Assembly (NCBI GenBank): GCA_002706605.1
Contig: PALT01000025.1
Location: 310,001-374,000, forward strand
Origin: Rhodovulum sp.
Lineage (GTDB): Bacteria > Pseudomonadota > Alphaproteobacteria > Rhodobacterales > Rhodobacteraceae
Length of the DNA: 64,000 nt
Direction: 5' to 3'
The stretch's first letter is position 1. Each line of letters opens with the position of its first letter. This document shows, one piece after another, positions 23,321 through 34,435 of this stretch. The notes beneath the pieces were generated by a model. That model saw only the letters and a program-made list of their open reading frames with translations, did not search any database and had not been told where the DNA came from. The translations under genes and the position numbers were made by a program.

Positions 23321-23443
23321 GGCGTTTCCTTTCTTTGACTGCTCGCCTTCAAATTCTTGACCAAGAAAGGTGTGATTTCACCGGACAGAACTGTTAAATT
23401 AGAGTCATAATCGGGCAGATCGCCAAAAACGGGGGCAAATTGC

Positions 23444-23872
23444 ATGGACGCGTTAGACAAAGACATCATCGCCTGCCTGACCAGCGACGCGCGCATGTCG
23501 GTTGCGGTGATGGCGCGGCGGTTGAATGTGGCGCGCTCCACGGTGCAGGCGCGGCTAGAGCGGCTGGAGACCAATGGCACGATTGCGGGCTATACCCTGC
23601 GCCTGAACACGGCGATGGAGGAAACCCGCATCCGCGCGACAATCCTGTTGTCGGTTGAACCGCGCGCGCAGGCGGCGGTCCTGACCCGTTTGCGGGCCAT
23701 TCCCCAAATCCGCGCAGCGCATACGACATCGGGGCGATTTGACATGCTCTTACGGGTCAGCGCGGACACCACCGCCGCGCTGGACGGGGTGCTGGATCAG
23801 ATCGGCGACATGCCCGGCGTCAAATCATCCGAAAGCCTGATCCACCTCAGCACGAAAATCGCGCGGCAATAA
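23444..23872 (+). CDS. Lrp/AsnC-family regulator
   Basis: The 142-residue protein has an AsnC-type HTH (LDKDIIACLTSDARMSVAVMA, then ARSTVQARLERLE) and a C-terminal RAM ligand-binding domain (about 65-140). These regulators form octamers and sense amino acids. It diverges from the decarboxylase across a 123-base gap, so it likely controls that gene and itself. Confidence 0.85.
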   Translation: MDALDKDIIACLTSDARMSVAVMARRLNVARSTVQARLERLETNGTIAGYTLRLNTAMEETRIRATILLSVEPRAQAAVLTRLRAIPQIRAAHTTSGRFDMLLRVSADTTAALDGVLDQIGDMPGVKSSESLIHLSTKIARQ

Positions 23873-23972
23873 ATCACGCGCATGCGGTGATTTTTCACAC
23901 TTCTGCCTTATTCGTGATATAGTCGTGATCATAGTTAACGCCACGTTAAGTAAATCGTCGCAAGGTTCGCTC

Positions 23973-24155
23973 ATGTTTTCTCGGCTTCGTCCCCAATCCG
24001 CCTCGCACACCCTGCCGCATATGGACCCCGTCCGTGCGCAGCAAATCCGCACCTTGCCCCCGTCCAAGGTCGCCCATGATCGGCGCGTGCGATACCAGAC
24101 GGTGATCTACCTGACGCTGCTGATTGCGGTGATCACCCTGCCCCTGATGCTGTGA
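23973..24155 (+). CDS. Small single-pass membrane protein
   Basis: The 60-residue product (ATG at 23973, AAGG upstream) has a polar N-terminus and a C-terminal membrane helix ([20 protein letters not shown]). A longer frame from 23925 is possible but lacks a ribosome site. Function unknown. It precedes valS by 88 bases. Confidence 0.5.
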   Translation: MFSRLRPQSASHTLPHMDPVRAQQIRTLPPSKVAHDRRVRYQTVIYLTLLIAVITLPLML

Positions 24156-24243
24156 TCGCTCTGGGCACCCCCTAAAAACATCGACCAAGGCTTTTCCTTG
24201 GCATAGTCGCGCGTTAAACAGCCCCAAACCACATGTGGGACGG

Positions 24244-27150
24244 ATGACTATGTCGATGGAAAAAACCTTTAACGCCGCCGAGGCCGAAGCACGCCTGTAC
24301 GCGGCATGGGAAGAGGCCGGTGCATTCAAGGCCGGCGCGAACGCGTCGCGCGATGAGACGTTTACGATCATGCTGCCCCCGCCGAACGTCACCGGCGCGC
24401 TGCATGTGGGTCACGCCTTCAACCACACGATCATGGACATCCTGATGCGCTGGCACCGGATGCGCGGGTTCGACACCCTGTGGCAGCCCGGTCAGGACCA
24501 CGCCGGTATCGCGACCCAGCTGCAGGTCGAGAAAAAGCTGATGGCCGAAGAGGGCCGCAAACGCCGCGACATGCCGCGCGATGAATTCCTGTCCAAGGTC
24601 TGGGAATGGAAGACCGAAAAAGGCAGCACCATCATCGACCAGATGAAACGCCTTGGCGACACCTGTGACTGGTCGCGCAACGCCTTTACCATGTCCGGTG
24701 CGCCCGGCGCGCCCGCCTCGGATCAGGACGGCAATTTCCACGACGCCGTGATCAAGGTCTTTGTGGATATGTACAACAAGGGCCTGATCTATCGCGGCAA
24801 ACGCCTGACCAACTGGGACCCGCATTTTGAGACCGCGATCTCGGATCTTGAGGTCGAGAACATCGAAACGCCCGGCCATATGTGGCATTTCAAATACCCG
24901 CTGGCCGGTGGGCAGACCTATACCTACATCGAAAAGGATGAGGACGGGAACGTCACCCTCAGCGAAGAGCGCGATTATATCTCGATCGCCACGACCCGCC
25001 CCGAAACCATGCTGGGCGATGGCGCGGTTGCGGTGCACCCGTCGGACGAACGCTATGCCCCGATCGTGGGCAAGATGGTCGAAATTCCGGTCGGCCCCAA
25101 GGAACATCGCCGCCTGATCCCGATCATCACCGATGAATACCCCGATCCGACCTTTGGTTCGGGTGCGGTGAAAATCACCGGCGCGCATGATTTCAACGAC
25201 TATGAGGTCGCCAAGCGCGGCAACATCCCGATGTACCGCCTGATGGATCAGCGCGCGGCGATGCGTGCCGATGGCCTGCCCTATGCCGAAGCGTCCGCGA
25301 TTGCACAGGCCGTGTCGAACGGCGACAAAACGCTCAGCGAGGCCGAGATCGACGCGCTGAACCTTGTGCCGGATGCCCTGCGCGGTTTGGACCGGTATGA
25401 GGCACGTGAGGCCGTGGTCAAACAGATCACCGACGAAGGTCTGGCCGTAATGACCACCGCGGTCGAAAAAGACGACGAGGGCAATGAGGTCGAGGTGACC
25501 GTGCCCTATGTCGAGAACAAACCGATCATGCAGCCGTTCGGCGACCGGTCCAAGGTCGTGATCGAACCGATGCTGACGGACCAGTGGTTCGTGGACGCGG
25601 CCAAGGTGGTTGAACCCGCGCTGGAGGCCGTGCGCACCGGCCGCACCAAGATCATCCCCGAAAGCGGTGAAAAGACCTATTACCACTGGCTGGAAAACAT
25701 CGAACCCTGGTGCATCTCGCGTCAGCTGTGGTGGGGTCACCAGATCCCCGTGTGGTACGACGCCGAAGGCAACCATTACTGCGCCGCGACCGAGGCCGAG
25801 GCGATTGCAATGGCTGGCACCTCGGACCTGACCCGCGATCCCGACGTCCTCGACACGTGGTTCTCGTCCGGCCTGTGGCCGATCGGCACGCTGGGCTGGC
25901 CCGAGCAGACGGCGGAGATGGAAAAATACTTCCCCACCGATGTTCTGGTCACCGGTTTTGACATCCTGTTCTTCTGGGTGGCGCGGATGATGATGATGCA
26001 ATTGGCCGTGGTGGACGACATTCCGTTCCACACCGTGTACCTGCATCAGCTTGTCCGCGACGAGAAGGGCAAGAAGATGTCGAAGACCACCGGCAACGTC
26101 ATCGACCCGCTGGAAATCATCGACGAATACGGCGCGGATGCGTTGCGGTTCACCAACACGGCGATGGCGTCGATTGGTGGCGTGCTGAAACTGTCGGTGG
26201 ACCGCATCAAAGGCTATCGCAACTTTACCACCAAACTGTGGAACGCCGCGCGTTTTGCAGAAATGAACGGTGTGTTTGAGGGCTATGCCCCCGATGGCAC
26301 GATCCCGACCGCGAACGAGACGGTGAACAAATGGATCATCGGCGAAACCGCCAAGGTCCGCGAACTGGTCGACAGCGCCTTTACCGACTACCGGTTCAAC
26401 GACGCGGCGAACGGCCTTTATGCGTTCGTCTGGGGCAAGGTCTGTGACTGGTACGTGGAATTCGCGAAACCGCTGTTGAACTCGGACGATGCCGCCGTGG
26501 TGGCCGAAACCCGCACGACGATGGCGTGGGTGATTGACCAGTGTCTGGTCCTGCTGCACCCGATCATGCCGTTCATCACCGAGGAACTGTGGGGCATTCT
26601 GGGCGAGCGGTCCAAGATGCTGATCCACGCCGATTGGCCGACCTACACCGCCGCCGATCTGGTGGATGCCGACGCCGACCGCGAGATGAACTGGGTTCTG
26701 ACACTGATCGAAGAAATCCGCAGCTCGCGCGCGCAGATGCACGTGCCGGCCGGTCTGAAACTGGCCATGCTGCAACTGGATCTGGACGACGCCGGTCAAG
26801 GCGCGTGGGACCGCAACGAGACGCTGATCAAACGTCTGGCGCGCATCGACAGCCTGACCGCCGTGGACGCCGCGCCCAAGGGCTGCATCACCATCGCGGT
26901 TGAGGGCGGCACCTTCGCCCTGCCCCTTGCCGATGTGATTGATGTTGCAGAGGAAAAGGCACGTCTTGAGAAGTCCCTGCAAAAGCTGGCCAAGGAATTG
27001 GGCGGTCTGCAAGGGCGTCTGAAGAACCCGAAATTCGTGGCCAGCGCCCCCGATGAGGTGGTCGAAGAGACCCGCGAACTGGCCGCGCAGAAAGAGGACG
27101 AAAAGGCCAAGCTGGAGGCCGCTTTGGTCCGTCTGGCCGAACTGGGCTAA
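24244..27150 (+). CDS. valS: Valyl-tRNA synthetase
   Basis: The 968-residue class I synthetase has the HIGH-type signature [13 protein letters not shown] near residue 50 and KMSKTTGN near 615, the CP1 editing domain between them, and a C-terminal coiled coil ([20 protein letters not shown]) that contacts tRNA. Length is normal. Several nearby ATGs (24244, 24250, 24256) make the exact start uncertain. Confidence 0.97.
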   Translation: MTMSMEKTFNAAEAEARLYAAWEEAGAFKAGANASRDETFTIMLPPPNVTGALHVGHAFNHTIMDILMRWHRMRGFDTLWQPGQDHAGIATQLQVEKKLMAEEGRKRRDMPRDEFLSKVWEWKTEKGSTIIDQMKRLGDTCDWSRNAFTMSGAPGAPASDQDGNFHDAVIKVFVDMYNKGLIYRGKRLTNWDPHFETAISDLEVENIETPGHMWHFKYPLAGGQTYTYIEKDEDGNVTLSEERDYISIATTRPETMLGDGAVAVHPSDERYAPIVGKMVEIPVGPKEHRRLIPIITDEYPDPTFGSGAVKITGAHDFNDYEVAKRGNIPMYRLMDQRAAMRADGLPYAEASAIAQAVSNGDKTLSEAEIDALNLVPDALRGLDRYEAREAVVKQITDEGLAVMTTAVEKDDEGNEVEVTVPYVENKPIMQPFGDRSKVVIEPMLTDQWFVDAAKVVEPALEAVRTGRTKIIPESGEKTYYHWLENIEPWCISRQLWWGHQIPVWYDAEGNHYCAATEAEAIAMAGTSDLTRDPDVLDTWFSSGLWPIGTLGWPEQTAEMEKYFPTDVLVTGFDILFFWVARMMMMQLAVVDDIPFHTVYLHQLVRDEKGKKMSKTTGNVIDPLEIIDEYGADALRFTNTAMASIGGVLKLSVDRIKGYRNFTTKLWNAARFAEMNGVFEGYAPDGTIPTANETVNKWIIGETAKVRELVDSAFTDYRFNDAANGLYAFVWGKVCDWYVEFAKPLLNSDDAAVVAETRTTMAWVIDQCLVLLHPIMPFITEELWGILGERSKMLIHADWPTYTAADLVDADADREMNWVLTLIEEIRSSRAQMHVPAGLKLAMLQLDLDDAGQGAWDRNETLIKRLARIDSLTAVDAAPKGCITIAVEGGTFALPLADVIDVAEEKARLEKSLQKLAKELGGLQGRLKNPKFVASAPDEVVEETRELAAQKEDEKAKLEAALVRLAELG

Positions 27151-28428
27151 TCAGACCTCTTTCAACGTGAACCCGATTGCGGCCCCGGCGATGCTGAGGG
27201 CCGCAAACACCCCCAAGATGCCCGTGACGCCGATCAGACCGGACAGGGCGCCGATCCCCCCCATCGCAATCAAAACCGCCCCGACCACCGTGTTGGCAAC
27301 CGCGGTATAGCTGGCGCGCCGATCCTCTGGCGCGAGGTTGACGAGATAGGTTGAGCGGCTGTTGCGTACGCCCTGATAGGCGATCATCACCCCGAACAGG
27401 CACAGCGGGATCGCCCATTGCGTCGCGCTTTGCCCCGCCAGATCAAGGGCGATGGCGAGGATCAAAAACACCGCCGCCGCCCCACCAGCCAGCGCCAGAA
27501 CCAAGCGCGACGAGTGATCCGACAGACGGCCCCAGATGTAGGCGCTGCTGACGCCTGCCAATGCGGTGGCCAGCATCATGACGCCAAGGCCCTGAAACAC
27601 GTCCTCGCCCGCGCGGGCGGACAACACCACCAGATAGGGCGGCGCCAGCGCGGTTGGTAGAAGCAAACACCGCACAATCACGAAACGGCGCAAATCGTCA
27701 TCCGTCCCCAGCAGCGACAGTTGCGACAGGCCCACATGATCGCCCTCGGCCGGTTGGGCGGGTTCGCGCAGACCGGCGAAGATCACAGCAGCCAGCGCGA
27801 AGCATGACGCCGCCGCCGCGACGGCCCCGATCACAAGGTCCTGACGCGGGATGAGGTTGGCGATCAACAGGACCGCGAACAGCGCGACGATGACCGACGC
27901 GATACTGCCCGCACTACCCGTGACGGTGCCGCGCCGCGGCTTGCCCACGGTCTTGCCCAACACGTCCTTGTAGGCCACCGAACAGACCGATCGCGACACC
28001 GCGACAAGGCCAAGGGCCGCGACAATCGCCACACCGGCGGCCAACCCTGAAAGGGTCAGCGCGGCGAACACGATGACGCCCGCGCCCACGGCCTGTCCCG
28101 CCGCGCCAAGGGTCCACGCCCATTTGCGCCGCGCCATTGCGCGGATGCGGGACGCGGTGAACAGTTGCGGCAAGAGCGCCCCCGCCTCACGCACCGGCAC
28201 CAGCATCCCGATCAACGCCGCAGGCGCCCCAAGCGCGCTGAGCAAAAAGCTGAGCACCAGTTTCGGATCAAGCAACCCATCGGCAATCTTGGACAGGGTC
28301 AGCGCGCCCATATGGCGCAGGAAATTTCCATGTTCCGCCTCTTGGGCACAGTCGGGCAAGTCGTCGTCGCGCCCGTCGTCCCCCGTCAGCAGCTCAAATG
28401 CAGTGTCGGCAATATCGTGACTTTTCAT
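27151..28428 (-). CDS. Major facilitator superfamily transporter
   Basis: The protein of about 425 residues has about 12 hydrophobic segments. A cytoplasmic N-terminal segment precedes LSKIADGLLDPKLVLSFLLSA. The start is placed at the ATG at 28428; an upstream codon at 28455 gives nine extra residues. Its stop abuts the valS stop, tail to tail. The substrate cannot be told from sequence. Confidence 0.7.
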   Translation of the reverse strand: MKSHDIADTAFELLTGDDGRDDDLPDCAQEAEHGNFLRHMGALTLSKIADGLLDPKLVLSFLLSALGAPAALIGMLVPVREAGALLPQLFTASRIRAMARRKWAWTLGAAGQAVGAGVIVFAALTLSGLAAGVAIVAALGLVAVSRSVCSVAYKDVLGKTVGKPRRGTVTGSAGSIASVIVALFAVLLIANLIPRQDLVIGAVAAAASCFALAAVIFAGLREPAQPAEGDHVGLSQLSLLGTDDDLRRFVIVRCLLLPTALAPPYLVVLSARAGEDVFQGLGVMMLATALAGVSSAYIWGRLSDHSSRLVLALAGGAAAVFLILAIALDLAGQSATQWAIPLCLFGVMIAYQGVRNSRSTYLVNLAPEDRRASYTAVANTVVGAVLIAMGGIGALSGLIGVTGILGVFAALSIAGAAIGFTLKEV

Positions 28429-28563
28429 ACCCAATGACCTAGCCCACCCGCGCAATTGACAAGGGCAACTTGACAGGCCCAGTCCCGCCCGTCAAAACGC
28501 GCATCAAACCTTTACCCGCAACCGGGCGTTCCGTGGGCGCCAAACCGACGAGGAGACCGGCCA

Positions 28564-30510
28564 ATGGCCCAGATTTCCCTGACTTTTCCCGATGGCAATG
28601 CACGTGAGTACGAGGCCGGCATCACCGCCGCCGCCGTGGCCGAAAGCATTTCCAAATCCCTGTCCAAAAAAGCCATCAGCGCGACCGTAAACGGCGAACA
28701 TTGGGACCTGCAATGGCCGATCAACGCGGACGCCAGCATCGCCATCCACACGATGCAGGACGATGATCAGGCGCTGGAACTGATCCGTCACGATCTGGCG
28801 CATGTCATGGCGCGCGCGGTTCAGGACATCTGGCCCGACGTCAAGGTCACCATCGGCCCCGTGCGCGACAACGGCTGGTTCTACGACTTCGACCGCGCCG
28901 AGCCCTTCACCCCCGAAGACCTTGGCCAGATCGAGGCCAAGATGAAGGACATCATCAACGCCCGCGACGCGGTCAAGACCGAGGTCTGGTCGCGCGAGGA
29001 TGCGATCAAGTTCTATCAGGACAACAACGAGCCCTATAAGGTCGAACTGGTCGAGCGCATCCCCGCAGGCGAGGATATCCGCATGTACTGGCACGGCGAT
29101 TGGCAGGATCTGTGCCGTGGTCCGCACCTGCAACACACCGGCCAACTGCCCGCCGATGCGTTCAAACTGACCCATGTGGCAGGCGCCTATTTCCTTGGCG
29201 ACAGCGACCGTCCGATGCTGCAACGTATCTACGGCGTGGCCTTCAAGAACCGTAAGGATCTGAAGGCATGGGAAGTGATGATGGAAGAGGCCGCCAAGCG
29301 CGATCACCGCAAGCTGGGCCGCGAAATGAACCTGTTCCACATGCAGGAAGAAGCGCCTGGTCAGGTGTTCTGGCATCCCAACGGCTGGCGCATTTACACG
29401 ACGCTACAGGACTATATGCGCCGCCAGCAGACCCGCGATGGCTATGTCGAGGTGAACACGCCGCAGGTGGTGAACCGCAAGCTGTGGGAAGATTCCGGTC
29501 ACTGGGAAAACTATCAGGAAAACATGTTCATCGTCGAAGTCGACGAGGATCATGCCCGCGAAAAAACCGTCAACGCGCTAAAGCCGATGAACTGTCCCTG
29601 CCACGTGCAGGTGTTCAATCAGGGCCTGAAATCCTACCGCGACCTGCCCCTGCGCATGGCCGAGTTCGGCTCTTGCAACCGTTATGAACCCTCGGGCGCG
29701 CTGCACGGGATCATGCGTGTGCGCGGGTTCACGCAGGATGACGCGCATATCTTCTGCACCGACGACCAGATCGAATTCGAAACCAAAAAGTTCATCGAAT
29801 TCCTCTCGGGCATCTATGCCGATCTGGGCTTTCACAACTGGACCATCAAACTGTCGACCCGCCCTGAAAAGCGCATCGGCAGCGAAGAGAGCTGGGACCG
29901 TGTCGAGGCCGCCCTTGGCAACGCCTGTCGCGCCGCCGGTCATGACTTTGAGATCCAAGAGGGCGAAGGTGCCTTCTATGGTCCGAAACTGGAATTCACC
30001 CTGACCGACGCGATTGGCCGCGACTGGCAGTGCGGCACGCTGCAGGTGGACCCGAACCTGCCCGAACGTCTAGACGCGACCTATATCGGCGCGGACGGGG
30101 ACAAGCACCGTCCCGTCATGCTGCACCGTGCGGTTCTGGGCAGCTTTGAGCGGTTCATCGGCATCCTGATTGAGGAACACGCCGGTAAACTGCCCTTCTG
30201 GCTGGCCCCGCGTCAGGTGGTTGTGGCCTCGATCATTTCGGACGCTGATCCCTATGTGCATGAGGTCGTCGCAGCCCTGAACGCCGCCGGTGTCCGCGCC
30301 GAGGCCGACATCCGCAACGAGAAGATCAACTATAAGGTCCGCGAGCATTCGGTCGCCAAGGTTCCGGTCATTCTGGCCATCGGTCAGAAAGAGGTCGATG
30401 AGCGCACGGTGACCCTACGCCGCCTTGGGGAAAAGCAGACCCGCGTGGTCGAACTGGACCAAGTTGTTACAGATTTGGCCGCCGAGGCCACCGCGCCGGA
30501 TTTGCGGTAA
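28564..30510 (+). CDS. thrS: Threonyl-tRNA synthetase
   Basis: The 648-residue class II enzyme has an N-terminal TGS domain ([12 protein letters not shown]), an editing domain with the [10 protein letters not shown] motif, the catalytic core with zinc ligand in [10 protein letters not shown], and a C-terminal anticodon-binding domain starting near residue 545. Length is normal for bacteria. The terminator at 30541-30567 follows. Confidence 0.97.
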   Translation: MAQISLTFPDGNAREYEAGITAAAVAESISKSLSKKAISATVNGEHWDLQWPINADASIAIHTMQDDDQALELIRHDLAHVMARAVQDIWPDVKVTIGPVRDNGWFYDFDRAEPFTPEDLGQIEAKMKDIINARDAVKTEVWSREDAIKFYQDNNEPYKVELVERIPAGEDIRMYWHGDWQDLCRGPHLQHTGQLPADAFKLTHVAGAYFLGDSDRPMLQRIYGVAFKNRKDLKAWEVMMEEAAKRDHRKLGREMNLFHMQEEAPGQVFWHPNGWRIYTTLQDYMRRQQTRDGYVEVNTPQVVNRKLWEDSGHWENYQENMFIVEVDEDHAREKTVNALKPMNCPCHVQVFNQGLKSYRDLPLRMAEFGSCNRYEPSGALHGIMRVRGFTQDDAHIFCTDDQIEFETKKFIEFLSGIYADLGFHNWTIKLSTRPEKRIGSEESWDRVEAALGNACRAAGHDFEIQEGEGAFYGPKLEFTLTDAIGRDWQCGTLQVDPNLPERLDATYIGADGDKHRPVMLHRAVLGSFERFIGILIEEHAGKLPFWLAPRQVVVASIISDADPYVHEVVAALNAAGVRAEADIRNEKINYKVREHSVAKVPVILAIGQKEVDERTVTLRRLGEKQTRVVELDQVVTDLAAEATAPDLR

Positions 30511-30540
30511 AATCCGCGCCGCACCGCAGAGACCTGGACA

Positions 30541-30567
30541 AGCCCCTGATTTTCAGGGGCTTTTTCT
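30541..30567 (+). terminator. Rho-independent terminator after thrS
   Basis: AGCCCCTGA (30541-30549) and TCAGGGGCT (30553-30561) form a perfect 9-base-pair stem with a 3-base loop, followed by TTTTTCTTT. It lies 30 bases beyond the thrS stop. Confidence 0.92.
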
Positions 30568-30721
30568 TTGCCTGCGCCCAATATCCGTTTTCCGGAATGT
30601 TTCAAGCAATAACGGGGGTGTCAGACACTTTCTTGTGAGTAGAAAGCGAGCATTTAGGTCTCTTAAATTGTTCCCATACCACGATGTGGTGCCGAAACCT
30701 GACGAAACAAAGGGAACACTT

Positions 30722-31018
30722 ATGTCCAAACACGCTAAAATGCTGACCGTTGCCGGTGCTGTTGCTGCTGCTGTCACCGCTTATGCTCACAACCCCGCTC
30801 CGGCCCAAGCCCAAGCCATGGAGAAATGCTTTGGCGTTTCGCTGGCTGGTGCAAACGATTGCGCCGCTGGCCCTGGCACCACCTGCGCTGGCACCTCGAC
30901 CGTTGACTACCAAGGCAACGCTTGGACGCTGGTTCCCGCTGGCACCTGCGAAAGCATGGAACTCGAGGGCGGCCGCCACGGTTCGCTGACCGCACTGGAC
31001 CGCGACCTGCCGGCATAA
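30722..31018 (+). CDS. bufA: Bufferin-type RiPP precursor BufA (DUF2282)
   Basis: The 98-residue protein has a signal-like N-terminus ending in PAQAQA, then [20 protein letters not shown] and GTCES, i.e. four cysteines at about 36, 47, 55 and 76. This is the DUF2282 pattern of bufferins, periplasmic copper-chelating peptides whose cysteines are modified by the neighbouring MbnB-like enzyme. AAAGGGA precedes the start. The order of bufA, DUF692, DUF2063 and DoxX is the standard operon. Confidence in the family is high; the metal is inferred from described family members. Confidence 0.9.
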   Translation: MSKHAKMLTVAGAVAAAVTAYAHNPAPAQAQAMEKCFGVSLAGANDCAAGPGTTCAGTSTVDYQGNAWTLVPAGTCESMELEGGRHGSLTALDRDLPA

Positions 31019-31027
31019 GCCGATTTC

Positions 31028-31055
31028 GCCCGGCCCCCCGTGGCCGGGCCTTTTG
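31028..31055 (+). terminator. Hairpin between bufA and bufB, likely attenuator
   Basis: GCCCGGCC (31028-31035) and GGCCGGGC (31042-31049) form a perfect 8-base-pair stem followed by CTTTTG. It lies 10 bases beyond the bufA stop. Partial termination or 3' protection would let bufA exceed the modification enzymes, as expected for a precursor peptide. Confidence 0.65.
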
Positions 31056-31068
31056 CTTGGGGATGAGC

Positions 31069-31923
31069 ATGCTAGACCACCGTATTTCCACCCTGCCCGC
31101 AGATGTCGGCGTCGGCTACAAGCCACAGCATTTTCCCGACATCATGCGCGATGCCGCGCCGGTCAAATGGCTAGAGGTGCACGCCGAGAACTATGTCGGT
31201 GACGGTGGTCGTCCCTTGGCGCAACTGCGCCATCTCGCCGAACGCTTTCCGATTTCCGTGCATGGGGTGGGCCTGTCGATTGGCGGCGAGGGACCTCTGG
31301 ACGACGAACACCTTGGCCGTCTGCGCCATCTGGTGGATTGGCTGAAACCCGCGAGTTTTAGCGAACATCTGGCGTGGTCGACCCATGACACGCATTTCCT
31401 GAACGACCTCTTGCCCCTGCCCTATGACCAGCCCACGCTGGACCGCGTCTGTGCGCATATCGATCAGGTGCAGACCGCATTGGGCCGTCGGATGCTGCTG
31501 GAAAACCCGTCGACCTATCTGGCGTTTGCGGACAGCACCATGTCCGAGACCGATTTCCTGCGCGAGATCGTGGCGCGTACTGATTGCGGGCTGCTGCTGG
31601 ACGTGAACAACGTCTATGTCTCCTGCACGAACCAACAAACCGATCCCGTGGCCTATCTGGCCGACTTTCCGCTGCAGGCCGTTGGGGAAATCCACCTTGG
31701 CGGTCATGACACGGATCACGACGAATACGGCGCGCCCCTGTTGATTGACAGCCATGCCGCCGAGGTCGTGGATCCCGTCTGGCGTCTGTATGAGCACGTT
31801 CTTGAACTGGCCGGCCCCAAGCCGACCCTGATCGAATGGGACACAGATGTGCCCGCGTGGAATGTACTGGCATCCGAGGCGCGGCGCGCGACCTATATCA
31901 TGAACGGGGTGCGCGCGGCATGA
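31069..31923 (+). CDS. bufB: Bufferin-modifying enzyme BufB (DUF692, MbnB-like)
   Basis: About 284 residues of a TIM-barrel DUF692 protein. The metal-binding set typical of MbnB is visible: [39 protein letters not shown] and IEWDTDVP. The family uses an iron cluster and a partner protein to turn Cys residues of the precursor into modified heterocycles. Start: ATG at 31069 fits a GGGG site; ATG at 31063 (two residues longer) is also possible. Confidence 0.9.
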   Translation: MLDHRISTLPADVGVGYKPQHFPDIMRDAAPVKWLEVHAENYVGDGGRPLAQLRHLAERFPISVHGVGLSIGGEGPLDDEHLGRLRHLVDWLKPASFSEHLAWSTHDTHFLNDLLPLPYDQPTLDRVCAHIDQVQTALGRRMLLENPSTYLAFADSTMSETDFLREIVARTDCGLLLDVNNVYVSCTNQQTDPVAYLADFPLQAVGEIHLGGHDTDHDEYGAPLLIDSHAAEVVDPVWRLYEHVLELAGPKPTLIEWDTDVPAWNVLASEARRATYIMNGVRAA

Positions 31924-32666
31924 GCGGCCAGAGCGCCTTTACCACCGCGGTTCTGCACGCGGATCGCCCTGTGCCCGTTGGCCTGATCGACCCCAAGGGG
32001 CGTCCGGCGGGCAAGCGGTTCGATGTCTACCGCAACAACGTGGTGATCAGCCTACGTAAGGCGCTGGAGACCGGATTTCCCGTGCTGCGCAAACTGGTGG
32101 GCGATGATTTCTTTGCCGCCATGGCAGAGCTGTACGTGCGCAACCCCCCGCCGACCTCGCCCCTATTGATGCATTACGGGCGCGATATTCCGGCGTTTCT
32201 GGAGCATTTCCCCTATGCCGCGCACCTGCCCTATCTGCCGGATGTGGCGCGGTTGGAACTGGCCCTGCGCCACAGCTATCACGCCGCCGACATCGCGCCG
32301 ATTGCGCCCGAAAACCTTGCGTTGGATGAGGCAACGCTCGCGCGTGCGACCCTGACCTTGGCGCCTGCGATGGCGCTGTTGCGGTCGCGCTATCCGGTGG
32401 CAAGCCTGTGGCACGCCAACACCGACCAACCGAACCTCAAGGTGCCTGATCGCGGCGAAAACGTCCTGATCACGCGCCCCGAATACGACCCCGTGGTGCA
32501 GATCCTGCCCGCAGGGGGCGGCGTTTTTGTCGAGGCCTTGCAACAGGGTCACAGCATTCAGCACGCCGCCGAGCGCGCAAGCGCCGCAATCGCGAATTTT
32601 GACCTAGCCGGAGTCTTGGGGATGCTGATCGCGGGCCACGCGATCACCGGCGTAACGATAGGATAA
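31920..32666 (+). CDS. bufC: BufC, DUF2063 partner protein
   Basis: The 248-residue protein matches the DUF2063 (MbnC-like) family, with an N-terminal helical domain containing [18 protein letters not shown] and [13 protein letters not shown]. It is the partner needed by BufB to recognise the precursor. Its ATG overlaps the bufB stop (ATGA). Confidence 0.88.
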   Translation: MSGQSAFTTAVLHADRPVPVGLIDPKGRPAGKRFDVYRNNVVISLRKALETGFPVLRKLVGDDFFAAMAELYVRNPPPTSPLLMHYGRDIPAFLEHFPYAAHLPYLPDVARLELALRHSYHAADIAPIAPENLALDEATLARATLTLAPAMALLRSRYPVASLWHANTDQPNLKVPDRGENVLITRPEYDPVVQILPAGGGVFVEALQQGHSIQHAAERASAAIANFDLAGVLGMLIAGHAITGVTIG

Positions 32667-32669
32667 GAC

Positions 32670-33236
32670 ATGAACGCTTTGATTTCCGCCCACGACCGCC
32701 TGTTTGGCGCGATTGAGAACCTGACCGCATCGTGGCTGATGCCGACGCTGGCGCGGTTCGCCTTTGCGGCAACCCTGATCACGTTCTTCTGGAACTCGGC
32801 CAAAACCAAGCTGGGCGAAGGGATCGGCGGGCTGTTCAGCCCCTCGTTCGGGGCCTATGCGCAGGTGTTCCCGAAACAGATGGAGGCCGCGGGCTATGAC
32901 ATCTCGAACTTTGGCGCCTTCCACACGCTGGTCGTCGTCGCGGGCATGTGGGCCGAGTTCATTCTGCCGCTGTTGGTCGTGATCGGTTTGGCGACGCGCC
33001 TGTCGTCACTGGCGATGATCGGCTTCATCGTCGTTTTGACCCTGACCGACCTGTATGGTCACGGCGCGATTGGCGTGCCCGAAACCCTTGGCGCGTGGTT
33101 TGATGGCAAACCCGACAGCGTGATCATGGACCAGCGCCTGTTGTGGTTGGTGCCGCTGGTCCTGTTGGTGGTGCGCGGCGCAGGCCCGATTTCCATCGAC
33201 GGCCTGCTGCGCCGCTCTCAGGCCGTGTCGGGCTGA
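32670..33236 (+). CDS. DoxX-family membrane protein of the buf operon
   Basis: The 188-residue protein has four or so membrane helices and the DoxX pattern (ATLITFFWNSAKTKLG at the N-terminus, then MWAEFILPLLVVIGLATR and MIGFIVVLTLTDLYGHG). DoxX-type proteins often close bufferin operons and may supply redox equivalents. It starts 3 bases after bufC. Its 3' end overlaps an opposing gene by 19 bases. Confidence 0.8.
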   Translation: MNALISAHDRLFGAIENLTASWLMPTLARFAFAATLITFFWNSAKTKLGEGIGGLFSPSFGAYAQVFPKQMEAAGYDISNFGAFHTLVVVAGMWAEFILPLLVVIGLATRLSSLAMIGFIVVLTLTDLYGHGAIGVPETLGAWFDGKPDSVIMDQRLLWLVPLVLLVVRGAGPISIDGLLRRSQAVSG

Positions 33237-33574
33237 GACGCCAGTAGGGCAAACAAACCGCCCAAACCGGCCATGGCGATGGGGAACATGGTGAACACCC
33301 CGAACCCGAACGCCCAATACATTCCGGCCGCAGAGATCAGCATCAGCCCCCCGCCGATGCGGTTTTGCGACCGGGCCATGCCCCCACCGGCAATCGCCAA
33401 AATCGGTGCGATCAAGGCCGCACCACGGATCAGGGCGACGTTATCCACCTGCGTCAGCAGATCGCCCCGCTCCCCGAAATGGTCGATAAAGACCGTATAG
33501 CCATAGCTGAAAAAGCCGACCAGCAGGCCAATCAGACCCGCAATAATCCCCAGCATCAACGCCGCGTTGCGCAT
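33218..33574 (-). CDS. Small membrane protein, four predicted helices
   Basis: The 118-residue product is highly hydrophobic, with helices near residues 5-25, 45-65, 70-90 and 92-112. No family is recognised. It overlaps the 3' end of the DoxX gene on the opposite strand. Confidence 0.6.
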   Translation of the reverse strand: MRNAALMLGIIAGLIGLLVGFFSYGYTVFIDHFGERGDLLTQVDNVALIRGAALIAPILAIAGGGMARSQNRIGGGLMLISAAGMYWAFGFGVFTMFPIAMAGLGGLFALLASQPDTA

Positions 33575-33589
33575 GTTCCCGCCTCGTTT

Positions 33590-33919
33590 TTATTCGATAA
33601 CAAGGGCGGATTGCACGTCCTTGCCCCAACCCAGATACATCTGATCGCCGTCCACAATCACCGGACGTTTCATCAATGTCGGATGTTCGGTCAGCAATTC
33701 AACCGGATCTTTGGCGCGCGTCGCCTCATCCAGACCGCGCCACGTGGTCGAGCGCCGGTTGATCAGATCCGCGCCAAAGCGGTCATAGAACGCCGCCAGT
33801 TGCGACCTTTCAACACCGTCCGTGCGCACATCTACGACCTTGAAGTCCGGAAAATGCGGCGCTAGGCTTTTTTGTGCCTTACGACAGGTGTCACAGGTTT
33901 TCAGTCCATAGAAAATCAT
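33590..33919 (-). CDS. ArsC/Spx-family reductase-like protein
   Basis: The 109-residue thioredoxin-fold protein begins MIFYGLKTCDTCRKAQKSL, with a CxxC near residues 9-12. The RGLDEATRAKDPVELLTEHPTLMKRPVIV segment is typical of YffB-type ArsC-like proteins. Either a glutathione-dependent reductase or a regulator is possible. Confidence 0.8.
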   Translation of the reverse strand: MIFYGLKTCDTCRKAQKSLAPHFPDFKVVDVRTDGVERSQLAAFYDRFGADLINRRSTTWRGLDEATRAKDPVELLTEHPTLMKRPVIVDGDQMYLGWGKDVQSALVIE

Positions 33920-34137
33920 TTCGCCCCCTTTTTACGCAAGATAAGGCACCTTTACGCAGGATACGAGACTTCGCCCTTGCCTTTTTTGCGATTCGGGGGC
34001 CTTGATCATATGCGTGACAACAGACTTTCTTTGACGACCTATCCTCGTGCGGGGACAGCAGGAAGAATTGGAAGACCCTGGCTGTGACCGACCTGACGCA
34101 CAATGCAGAGGGCAAATTAACACGATGGAGAAACGGA

Positions 34138-34344
34138 ATGGCCACTGGCACCGTTAAATGGTTCAACGCAACGAAGGGCTATGGGTTCATTGCCCCCGAT
34201 GATGGCGGCAAAGACATCTTTGTGCACATCTCGGCAGTTGAACGCGCAGGCATGCAAGGCCTGAAGGACAACCAAAAGATCGAATTCGAAATGATCGAAG
34301 GCCGTGACGGCCGTCAGTCCGCAGGCGATCTGAAACTGCTCTGA
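34138..34344 (+). CDS. cspA: Cold-shock domain protein
   Basis: The 68-residue protein has both RNA-binding motifs, KGYGFIAPD (RNP1) and DIFVHISAV (RNP2), on the standard CSD length. It binds single-stranded RNA or DNA and acts as an RNA chaperone. A terminator follows at 34373. The start is ATG at 34138 (GTVKWFN is the usual N-terminus); AAACGGA is upstream. Confidence 0.93.
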   Translation: MATGTVKWFNATKGYGFIAPDDGGKDIFVHISAVERAGMQGLKDNQKIEFEMIEGRDGRQSAGDLKLL

Positions 34345-34372
34345 TAGCAGGCATTCGACCGTAAGATGACGA

Positions 34373-34406
34373 ATGCCGCGCGATGTTCATCCGCGCGGCA
34401 TTTTTA
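34373..34406 (+). terminator. Rho-independent terminator of the cold-shock gene
   Basis: ATGCCGCGCG (34373-34382) and CGCGCGGCAT (34392-34401) form a perfect 10-base-pair stem with a 9-base loop and a T run. Confidence 0.92.
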
Positions 34407-34435
34407 TACGTACCGTTGACCGGCCGTGCCCCGCA

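Noticed and set aside
24214-27012. 932-codon frame opposite valS
   Set aside because: It is the reverse of a strongly conserved gene and has no features of its own.
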